From Candidatus Aphodoplasma excrementigallinarum (GTDB lineage: Bacteria; Bacillota; Clostridia; UBA1381; UMGS1253), in assembly GCA_018713805.1 (NCBI GenBank), contig DVOF01000231.1, positions 1 through 5,075 on the forward strand: 5,075 bases of DNA, read 5' to 3'. Positions 1 through 5,075 of this stretch are shown here, piece after piece. Within the stretch, counting starts at the first letter, position 1. Each line of letters starts with the position of its first letter. The notes beneath the pieces were generated by a model, which was not told the DNA's origin, ran no database searches, and worked only from the letters and a program-made list of their open reading frames with translations. A program made the translations under genes and the position numbers.

Positions 1-92
1 TTATTTGAATTTGATTTTTTGTTATTTTTTTCAAAGGCTCCCTTTTTTCCATGTTAAAATAGGTTTCCCTGCCCTTGAAACGGACGCTTTGC

Positions 93-120
93 TTGCTTTT
101 TTTCATATTTATGATATAAT
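93..120 (+). promoter_or_regulatory. Candidate sigma-70-type promoter with extended -10, upstream of the PanT-like gene
   Basis: A perfect -10 box TATAAT lies at 115-120, preceded by TG at 112-113, so it is an extended -10. The element TTGCTT at 93-98 is a plausible -35 with a 16-bp spacer. Transcription would start near 127 and give a leader of roughly 135 nt before the ATG at 262. The DNA around it is very AT-rich, as expected for a promoter but also a source of chance matches. The extended -10 is the strongest part of the call; the -35 is only a moderate match. Confidence 0.6.
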
Positions 121-149
121 AAACACTATTCCTGTTCAAAAACTTATAT

Positions 150-178
150 TTGTATTATGTTTGATATGATAATATAAA
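150..178 (+). promoter_or_regulatory. Second candidate promoter upstream of the PanT-like gene
   Basis: TTGTAT at 150-155 and TATAAA at 173-178 are separated by 17 bp, the ideal spacing. Transcription would start near 185, right at the first leader hairpin. An overlapping alternative is TATGAT at 165-170 with an extended TG at 162-163, but its -35 is poor. In such AT-rich DNA a chance match is quite possible, so this is less secure than the promoter at 93-120. Confidence 0.35.
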
Positions 179-184
179 AACAGA

Positions 185-239
185 GCAGGCCAAATACTGG
201 CTTGCGCTTATGGTAGGATGTGTCACGCACATTGTTACC
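185..239 (+). promoter_or_regulatory. Two tandem hairpins in the 5' leader of the PanT-like gene
   Basis: Hairpin 1 pairs 185-192 (GCAGGCCA) with 198-205 (TGGCTTGC): eight pairs including one G-U, with a 5-nt loop. Hairpin 2 pairs 212-222 (GGTAGGATGTG) with 228-239: eleven pairs including two G-U and one bulged G at 234, with loop TCACG. Neither is followed by a run of T, so they are not ordinary intrinsic terminators. They end 10 nt before the ribosome binding site at 250-254. They could be an RNA regulatory element, an mRNA-stabilising structure, or a protein-binding site. I do not recognise a known riboswitch class. Confidence 0.4.
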
Positions 240-245
240 GTTCAC

Positions 246-264
246 AAAAGGGGGATTATACATG
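246..264 (+). promoter_or_regulatory. Ribosome binding site that fixes the start of the PanT-like gene
   Basis: AAAAGGGGGA at 246-255 is a strong purine-rich Shine-Dalgarno stretch, with the G run at 250-254 lying 7 nt before ATG 262. This decides the start against the in-frame GTG at 220, which lies inside leader hairpin 2. That GTG would translate the ribosome binding site itself and add 14 residues that are atypical of S components. Confidence 0.8.
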
Positions 265-855
265 AAATCAACAAAAGTATCCACGCTGGTCCGGCTCGCG
301 CTGCTATCCGCCATCATTGTCATTATGGCGTTCACGCCGCTCGGGTTTCTAAACGTCGGGCCGTTCGCCATTACGTTTATCACGATTCCCGTCATCATCG
401 GCGCAATTACGATGGGGCCGACTGCCGGCCTGTTTTTGGGCGGGATGTTTGGCCTGATGAGCTTTATCCAATGCTTTCAGGGCAGCCTGCTCGGAAGCGT
501 TTTGCTCACGATTAATCCGTTTCTCACGTTTTTCAACTGCATGGTGCCGCGCCTGCTGATGGGGTGGCTGTGCGGCCTGCTGTACCGCGCGCTCAACCGC
601 AGCGGCAAAGACAGCATTGCAGCTGTCGGGACGGCGAGCCTGTCCGGCGCGCTGATGAACACGCTGTTTTTTATGACCTCGTTTATTTTATGTTTCGGGA
701 ATACGGAGTATGTCCAAAATATGCAGGGTGGTATGAACGTATTTGCGTTCCTCGTTGGAATGGTCGGCATAAACGGCGTAGTCGAGGCAGTCTCCTGCGC
801 AGTTATCGGCACGGCGGTCAGCAAACCGCTTTTGAAGTTTATCAAAAAGGGATGA
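262..855 (+). CDS. ECF transporter S component, PanT-like (predicted pantothenate or related vitamin uptake)
   Basis: This 197-residue integral membrane protein is the substrate-binding (S) subunit of an energy-coupling factor transporter. Such subunits capture a vitamin outside the cell and dock onto a shared EcfA/EcfA'/EcfT module. About six membrane segments are visible, near residues 9-29, 33-50, 52-70, 86-108, 117-145 and 158-185. The N-terminal half carries the pattern AFTPLGFLNVGP, then TIPVIIGAITMGP, then a Gly-rich LFLGGMFGLMSFIQ. The last helix contains GINGVVEAV. These are typical of the PanT-like branch of the ECF_trnsprt family, and the length is normal. No ATPase or T component is adjacent, so it is probably a group II S component using a module encoded elsewhere. 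It is followed after 10 bp by a P1-family hydrolase, which suggests a linked substrate. The family is secure. Pantothenate as substrate is inferred from resemblance; other small vitamins or precursors are possible. Confidence 0.88.
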   Translation: MKSTKVSTLVRLALLSAIIVIMAFTPLGFLNVGPFAITFITIPVIIGAITMGPTAGLFLGGMFGLMSFIQCFQGSLLGSVLLTINPFLTFFNCMVPRLLMGWLCGLLYRALNRSGKDSIAAVGTASLSGALMNTLFFMTSFILCFGNTEYVQNMQGGMNVFAFLVGMVGINGVVEAVSCAVIGTAVSKPLLKFIKKG

Positions 856-865
856 GTGAATTATC

Positions 866-1831
866 ATGAAGGAAATCGCCATCACAGAAATAAAGCAAAT
901 CAAAATCGGCAACGCGCAGAACGAAGAGGCCGCCACCGGGCTGACCGTCCTGCTGTGCGAGGGCGGCGCGGTCTGCGGCGCAGATATCCGCGGCGGCGGC
1001 CCCGCCTCTCGTGAGACGCCGCTTCTCGACCCGCTTGCGGCGGCAGAGCGGATTCACGCAATTGTGCTAAGCGGCGGCAGCGCCTTTGGCCTTGACGCGG
1101 CCGGCGGCGTGATGCAGTATCTGGAGGAGCGCGGCATTGGCTTCGACACCGGAATAGCAAAGGTGCCGCTCGTATGCCAGTCGTGCATTTTTGACCTTGG
1201 CGTCGGGGACAAAACTGTGCGCCCCACAAAGGAAATGGCCTATGCGGCCTGCGAAAACGCGCAAACCAGCAGCTTCCGCCCCGGGAATCACGGCGCAGGC
1301 ACAGGCGCGACCGTCGGGAAACTGCTCGGCGGGGACTATATGATGAAAACGGGAATCGGCGCATATGCGCTCGAGCTTGCAAACGGCCTGCAAATTGGTG
1401 CGCTCGTGTGCGTAAACGCACTTGGCGACGTGTACGACGAGCATGGGAAGCAGATTGCCGGCCTGCTCGACGAAACAAAGACGGGCCTGCGCAGTACAAA
1501 GGAGCTGATGTACGCTTCCTGCGACGCGCCCGCCGCTACGCTTCACGCGAATACGACAATTGGCGCCGTTATCACAAACGCCGCCTTTTCCAAAGCAGAA
1601 ATGAATAAAATCGCCGCCATGGCGCACAACGGCTACGCACGCGCCATTGCGCCGGTCAATACGACGGCGGACGGCGACAGCGTTTACGCCCTTTCGGTCG
1701 GCACGCTTGCCGCAGACGTCAACCTCGTCGGCACACTTGCCGCGGACGTGGTGCAAAAGGCAATCTACAGCGCCGTATGGGAGGCGGAAAGCGCATATGG
1801 GCTCAAATGTGCCCGGGATATTGTAAAATGA
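866..1831 (+). CDS. P1-family peptidase (DmpA/NylC-like, MEROPS S58), N-terminal nucleophile amidase
   Basis: This 321-residue protein belongs to the DmpA/BapA/NylC family. These enzymes cut themselves into two chains and use the new N-terminal Ser/Thr as nucleophile to hydrolyse amide bonds. The predicted self-cleavage site is Asn229-Thr230 in the motif HANTTIGAV, which would give a beta chain of 92 residues. Other family marks are GGSAFGLDAAGGV (70-82), IFDLGVGD (108-115), the glycine-rich GAGTGATVGK (143-152), Asn184, and DGDSVYAL (269-276). Asp269 and Asp271 fall at the spacing from the nucleophile seen for the NylC aspartates. No signal peptide is present, so it is cytoplasmic. All key residues seem intact. 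The start has AAGGGATGAG at 847-856 as ribosome binding site, overlapping the end of the S-component gene; the two are surely co-transcribed. Known members cleave N-terminal residues from peptides, beta-alanyl peptides, or nylon oligomers, so the substrate cannot be told from sequence. Eight cysteines, including a CxxC at 104-107, fit a cytoplasmic anaerobe protein. Confidence 0.92.
   Translation: MKEIAITEIKQIKIGNAQNEEAATGLTVLLCEGGAVCGADIRGGGPASRETPLLDPLAAAERIHAIVLSGGSAFGLDAAGGVMQYLEERGIGFDTGIAKVPLVCQSCIFDLGVGDKTVRPTKEMAYAACENAQTSSFRPGNHGAGTGATVGKLLGGDYMMKTGIGAYALELANGLQIGALVCVNALGDVYDEHGKQIAGLLDETKTGLRSTKELMYASCDAPAATLHANTTIGAVITNAAFSKAEMNKIAAMAHNGYARAIAPVNTTADGDSVYALSVGTLAADVNLVGTLAADVVQKAIYSAVWEAESAYGLKCARDIVK
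1697..1749 (+). repeat. Imperfect 23-bp direct repeat inside the P1 peptidase gene
   Basis: Positions 1697-1719 and 1727-1749 match at 21 of 23 bases with a 30-bp (in-frame) offset. Both encode VGTLAADV, at residues 278-285 and 288-295 of the P1 peptidase. The region corresponds to the family's conserved C-terminal segment after DGDSVYAL and the overall length is normal. The repeat therefore may reflect sequence drift or local copying rather than an inserted duplication. Confidence 0.6.
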
Positions 1832-1842
1832 GACGTTTCAGG

Positions 1843-1871
1843 TTGGAAGGCTGTATTCAATGATATCTAAA
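1843..1871 (+). promoter_or_regulatory. Weak candidate promoter in the gap before the secreted-protein gene
   Basis: The 84-bp gap from 1832 to 1915 contains TTGGAA at 1843-1848 and TCTAAA at 1866-1871 with a 17-bp spacer, followed by an AT-rich stretch. The -10 match is poor. No terminator-like hairpin with a T run is visible in the gap, so read-through from the upstream two-gene unit is equally possible. Confidence 0.25.
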
Positions 1872-1915
1872 AATAAATAAATGGCAGATTCACAAAATGG
1901 AAGGGAGCTATTACG

Positions 1916-3181
1916 ATGAAGAAACTACGGATTGCATTCTTTTTCACACTTCTATTCACATTCTTGTCCCTGCCCTTCTGCTTTGCGCAAGCAGAAACAA
2001 TAAATATTTATCACCATTTTGGCTCTACGCCCCTTTCCTTCCCGGAGGGCGCATCCCCCTTCATTACGCCGCAGGGGCGCACCATGCTCCCCCTGTCGCT
2101 GTGCGACGATGTGCTGCAGGGGAATGTAACCTACACAGCCGAAGGGGATACCATCACGCTGACGCAGACGGGAATCGAGTATACGACGACGCTTCGCCTT
2201 CAGCCCGGCAGCTATACCATGTATGTGGATGATCAGCCTGTCGAGCTCGACGCTGCGCCGCTCCTGCTGGACGGCCAGATTTATATCCCGCTCCGCGCGG
2301 TGGCTGAGGCATTCGAACACGGCGTGTACTGGCGATCGTACTGGGAAGGTTATAACGAAATCCAGGTGTCCTATACGGCGGCGGAGCTGTACATCTGGTC
2401 GGCGGAGGAAACCTATTCCGAAGGCGCTCTGCGCTATGCCGTGCTTCAGGGAACGCTTAAGGAAAAGCCGCTCGAAGAAATCTACAGCCGCGAGATGTCC
2501 GATTTTAACGACGTCGTCTCTGCCCTGTCCGATATCCCGTCCGGCGATCTTATCATCAATCCTATGTATCATGTTGTCGGCTATAAAATCCCATATGAAA
2601 AAATCCATGAAATCGAAACATTTTATTATGAAAAACTGCGCGCAAATTACAGCGGTTATGTCGGAACAACAGAAACTTGTCTGGACGAAATCCCGCCAAT
2701 TATTCAAGATGCTGAGTCAGACTTTACAAACGCATGGTTTTCCAGACAGCTTTATGCGCTTGGCGAAGGTGCGCTGTATGACAGCAATCGGGAGGTTTAC
2801 CGCTTCACGTATATCCCCTCCTTCCATTCTCCCTATACGATTCGGGTTGAAATCGGCGACGACGGAAGGGGGAAACTGTTCTTCTCCATGTGCGACGGCT
2901 CCATTGCTTATTATGGCGGCGATATTATAAGAACTGCCGAAAAGGAACTGACAATAGAAGAGACGGAAGCCCTGCTATCTCAGATCGAAGCGGCAGATTT
3001 TTGGAATTTGCCTGTTGAAGGGGGAGATATGGGCTTCGATGGAAGCGAGTGGGTTTTTGAAGGCGTAAAAAACGGCTCTTATCATTTCCTGTACCGTTGG
3101 TCGCCAGAGGGCGGCGCCATCCGGGATTTGGGAATGAAGTTTATCGAATTAAGCGGTGAAGTTTTGGATGACCCGTATTGA
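1916..3181 (+). CDS. Secreted protein with copper-amine-oxidase-N-like domain and an uncharacterised C-terminal domain
   Basis: This 421-residue protein has a clear Sec signal peptide: MKKLR, a hydrophobic core to about residue 23, and probable cleavage after AQA at 24-26. Cys22 is not in a proper lipobox, so a lipoprotein is unlikely. Residues about 45-153 resemble the copper amine oxidase N-terminal domain (PF07833). Two marks of it are GRTMLPLSLCDDVL (54-67) and GQIYIPLRAVAEAF (120-133), separated by strands containing GDTITLT. In clostridia this domain is a common extracellular stalk or surface module and does not imply amine oxidase activity; no catalytic domain is present. Residues 155-290 are not recognised. 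Residues about 290-421 (TIEETEALLSQIEAADFWNLP, then DGSEWVFEGVKNGSYH, then YRWSPEGG) resemble an uncharacterised domain seen in many bacterial proteins of unknown function. The start has a good ribosome binding site, GGAAGGGA at 1899-1906. It may share a transcript with the P1 gene or have its own promoter. Function unknown. Confidence 0.85.
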   Translation: MKKLRIAFFFTLLFTFLSLPFCFAQAETINIYHHFGSTPLSFPEGASPFITPQGRTMLPLSLCDDVLQGNVTYTAEGDTITLTQTGIEYTTTLRLQPGSYTMYVDDQPVELDAAPLLLDGQIYIPLRAVAEAFEHGVYWRSYWEGYNEIQVSYTAAELYIWSAEETYSEGALRYAVLQGTLKEKPLEEIYSREMSDFNDVVSALSDIPSGDLIINPMYHVVGYKIPYEKIHEIETFYYEKLRANYSGYVGTTETCLDEIPPIIQDAESDFTNAWFSRQLYALGEGALYDSNREVYRFTYIPSFHSPYTIRVEIGDDGRGKLFFSMCDGSIAYYGGDIIRTAEKELTIEETEALLSQIEAADFWNLPVEGGDMGFDGSEWVFEGVKNGSYHFLYRWSPEGGAIRDLGMKFIELSGEVLDDPY

Positions 3182-3202
3182 CAAACGCGATCTGTCACCG
3201 CT
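3152..3202. other. Inverted repeat spanning the convergent gene ends
   Basis: AGCGGTGA at 3152-3159 is perfectly complementary to TCACCGCT at 3195-3202. Three more A-T pairs are possible beyond a single mismatch on the outside. The loop is 35 nt and holds both stop codons and the 13-bp gap. There is no adjacent T run on either strand, so it is a poor intrinsic terminator. It is the only structure I see where two converging transcripts must stop. An 8-bp match over this distance could also be chance. Confidence 0.25.
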
Positions 3203-5075
3203 CAATCAGCCCATATTTCACCTTAATCCGGTCCAGCTTTTCGATCATGGGGCCGGACAAAAACCACAAAAAGAACACGGTAGCGGCGGCGTGAATGAGG
3301 TCGAACGGCAGCCCCATCAAATACGCCGACAGGAACATCGCGCCGTTTGGGTTCGCCTGCCACATCAGCACGGACGCGGGATTCATGATCCCGCCATAAA
3401 TGAAGATGGCAGCCACCCCGCCATAGATGCAGAGCGCGCCTCTTGTTTTCCGCAGGAGACCCTTCCGGAACAGGACGCCCGCCAAAAAGCCGATGATTCC
3501 GAACGCAAACATCTGCCACGGCGTCCACGTCCCCTGCCCAAAAAAGAAGTTGGACACAAAGCCGGTGACAGCGCCGACCAAAAAGCCCGTTTCCCCACCA
3601 AAGCATACGCCGGCAAGGATAACGAGCGCAACCACGGGTTTAAACTGCGGCAGCATAAAAAACGCGGCCCGGCCCGCGACGGCAATGGCGCACAGCACGG
3701 CGATCACGATCAGTTCCCTTGCCTGCGGCTTCCGGCTTTCAAACACAAGCGCAAAGGGGAGCATGGTTTCCAGAAGGATGAGCAAGCTGATAAAGTAGTA
3801 TTTCCGATCGCCTAAATAATAGATCCCAATAAAAATAGTAAGCGGGATTGCAACCAGAATCATAGTCAATGCCACAAGCGTCCGTCTGGAAAGGCGGCGC
3901 TTTTCTTTTGGCGGCTGAACCGAAGCGTCTGCTGCAGCAAGTTCTTTTCCCGGGAAAAATGCCACAAAGCCGAGCCCTAACTCCAATACCAGAAAAAACT
4001 CTGCCAAATACTCGCGCCAATCTGCGAACCTGTCATAAAACAAGCAGGCTGTAATCAAAAACAAGGCCAGGCAAACTGTTCCAGCCGTAATCCGTTTCCA
4101 GGACAGTTTCCTTTTCTCTACCGGCTGATCTTCGGCCCTGCGCTCCGGCAGGGTATACTGGAAATCAGGCGTTTTGGCGGGCTTTTGGGGCAAGCTCCCG
4201 CCCAATGCAAGGATAATGTCCTCCGCAAGCACGGCGTTTGGCAGGGTCGTCCGCGCCATGCGGTTTGCAGCCGTGGTATAAAAGCTCTTTCCGCAAAAAA
4301 ATGCACGCGGCGCGGCGCAGCTTGTAATGCTGCCGTCAAAAAACATCGCGCAGCGGTCGGCGTATTTCGCGCAGAATTCGATATCATGGGACACCATCAC
4401 GATCGTTGTGCCGGCGGCCTGCAAGCTTTTCAAGATTGCGGCCAGCTTTTCTTTAAAATACCCGTCAAGCCCCTTTGTCGGCTCGTCTAAAAGCAAAACG
4501 CGCGGACGCAGCAGCAGCACTTTTGCCAAAGCGGCGCGCTGCTGTTCCCCGCCGGATAAATCGTACGGGTGCATGCCAAGAAGCGGCTCCAGCTCGCAAA
4601 GCTGAACCACCTGTGCGACGCGCGCGTCCTTTTCCTCTTTGGAGAGCTTCCTCTCCCGAAGCATTTCGTAAAGGTCCAGCTCCACAGTCTTTTTTACAAA
4701 CAGCGCCTGCGGATTTTGCGGCAGAACGCCAAGCAGGCCGTGGAAGCGTTCTTCCCCGTTTATATTCTCCAGCGGCCTGCCGCCGAGCAGCACCTCGCCG
4801 CGGTAAGGCTTCAAAAGCCCGCTCATCAGGGACAGGCTCGTCGTCTTTCCCGTTCCGTTCCCGCCGACAAGCGCAAACAACTCCCCTTCGTGAATGCTGA
4901 CGCTGAGCCCCTTCACCACGTCGGGCGCGTCCTTTTCGTAGCGGAACCACACCTCACGCAGCTCCAGCATCGGCGCTGTTTGCAATTCTTTCCCGTCGCA
5001 CGGGATCTTCGCCGCATCCGGTTTTTGAATGTCTGCCATTTTTTCCAGCCACTCGCGGCCAGCGCGTACGGTGAC
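3195..5075 (-). CDS. ECF transporter ATPase fused to an S component (predicted cobalamin-type CbrU/CbrT fusion), 5' end outside the window
   Basis: The frame is open to the window's right edge, so the protein is partial. An internal ATG at 5039 gives 614 residues, but twelve more codons (VTVRAGREWLEK) precede it and look like the linker after a first ATPase domain. Numbering from that ATG, residues 24-240 are an ABC ATPase. It has Walker A GGNGTGKT (59-66), Q-loop Gln108, signature LSGGEQQR (161-168), Walker B VLLLDEP with Glu186, D-loop GLD (190-192) and His218, so it is complete and apparently active. Two membrane segments follow (about 318-335 and 345-362), then two more (387-409, 413-433). 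An S-component-like region occupies 440-600, with RELIVIAVLCAIAVAGRAAF and FGQGTWTPWQMFAFGIIGF. This resembles the S component of predicted cobalamin ECF systems, in which the ATPase is duplicated. Such a protein powers and selects vitamin uptake with a T component, expected upstream, off the window. ATPase and ECF S calls are secure; cobalamin as substrate is an inference. Confidence 0.88.
   Translation of the reverse strand, partial: VTVRAGREWLEKMADIQKPDAAKIPCDGKELQTAPMLELREVWFRYEKDAPDVVKGLSVSIHEGELFALVGGNGTGKTTSLSLMSGLLKPYRGEVLLGGRPLENINGEERFHGLLGVLPQNPQALFVKKTVELDLYEMLRERKLSKEEKDARVAQVVQLCELEPLLGMHPYDLSGGEQQRAALAKVLLLRPRVLLLDEPTKGLDGYFKEKLAAILKSLQAAGTTIVMVSHDIEFCAKYADRCAMFFDGSITSCAAPRAFFCGKSFYTTAANRMARTTLPNAVLAEDIILALGGSLPQKPAKTPDFQYTLPERRAEDQPVEKRKLSWKRITAGTVCLALFLITACLFYDRFADWREYLAEFFLVLELGLGFVAFFPGKELAAADASVQPPKEKRRLSRRTLVALTMILVAIPLTIFIGIYYLGDRKYYFISLLILLETMLPFALVFESRKPQARELIVIAVLCAIAVAGRAAFFMLPQFKPVVALVILAGVCFGGETGFLVGAVTGFVSNFFFGQGTWTPWQMFAFGIIGFLAGVLFRKGLLRKTRGALCIYGGVAAIFIYGGIMNPASVLMWQANPNGAMFLSAYLMGLPFDLIHAAATVFFLWFLSGPMIEKLDRIKVKYGLIER

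Noticed and set aside
1..60. T-rich stretches at the left edge as the tail of an upstream terminator
   Set aside because: No GC-rich stem precedes the T runs within the window; any stem would lie outside it. The region is simply AT-rich and I see no gene in 1-261.
220..261. Upstream in-frame GTG start for the PanT-like S component, adding 14 residues
   Set aside because: The GTG lies inside a hairpin with a poorly spaced ribosome binding site, and the extension would translate the strong AAAAGGGGGA site that precedes ATG 262.
900..1756. Long minus-strand open frames opposite the P1 peptidase
   Set aside because: They are Arg-, Ala- and Cys-rich mirror frames of a GC-rich gene whose plus-strand product has intact family motifs.
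1979..1984. Lipoprotein attachment at Cys22 of the secreted protein
   Set aside because: The residues before the cysteine are LPF, and Pro and Phe do not fit the lipobox; an AQA signal peptidase I site follows at residues 24-26.
1916..3181. Amine oxidase enzyme
   Set aside because: Only the N-terminal stalk-like domain is present; the catalytic domain with its topaquinone motif is absent.
3156..3815. Plus-strand open frame opposite the transporter gene
   Set aside because: It lies antisense to the clear ECF fusion coding sequence, has a low-complexity basic composition with no domain, and is a shadow of the real gene.
5037..5039. ATG 5039 as the true start of the ATPase-S fusion
   Set aside because: The frame continues open to the window edge, there is no convincing ribosome binding site before this ATG, and the upstream residues look like an inter-domain linker.

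Overview
The window looks like chromosomal DNA from a Gram-positive, anaerobic, gut-type clostridium (Firmicutes, probably an Oscillospirales/Ruminococcaceae-like lineage). The evidence is the clear Shine-Dalgarno sites, fairly GC-rich genes next to AT-rich intergenic DNA, two ECF-type vitamin transporter components, and a secreted protein with a copper-amine-oxidase-N-like domain. The lineage is an inference from gene content, not from a phylogenetic marker. I see no RNA genes, CRISPR array, insertion sequence or phage gene.

Layout. Positions 1-261 are an AT-rich intergenic region on the left flank, with at least one good sigma-70-type promoter and two small hairpins in the predicted leader. 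Three genes follow on the plus strand. The first is a PanT-like ECF transporter S component (262-855). The second, 10 bp downstream, is a P1-family (DmpA/NylC-like) self-cleaving peptidase/amidase (866-1831). The third, after an 84-bp gap, is a secreted protein of unknown function with a copper-amine-oxidase-N-like domain (1916-3181). On the minus strand, convergent with these and only 13 bp away, is a large gene (3195 to beyond 5075). It encodes an ABC ATPase domain fused to a membrane region and an ECF S component. Its reading frame is still open at the right edge, and the visible N-terminal residues look like an inter-domain linker. The full protein is therefore probably a duplicated ATPase plus S component, of the predicted cobalamin (CbrU/CbrT) type.

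How the genes may work together. The PanT-like S component and the P1 hydrolase form a tight two-gene unit. The S component would bind a small vitamin such as pantothenate and use an ECF A/A'/T module encoded elsewhere. The P1 enzyme belongs to a family that cleaves amide bonds, including beta-alanyl ones. A salvage role (hydrolysing a pantothenate-related or beta-alanyl amide after uptake) is an attractive but untested idea. The minus-strand gene is a separate transport system that carries its own ATPase. The window therefore holds two unrelated micronutrient uptake functions whose transcription units meet head-on near position 3188. Most of the content is recognisable. The least explained parts are the structured leader of the first gene, the pairing of S component with P1 hydrolase, the extra membrane segments in the ATPase-S fusion, and the function of the secreted protein.
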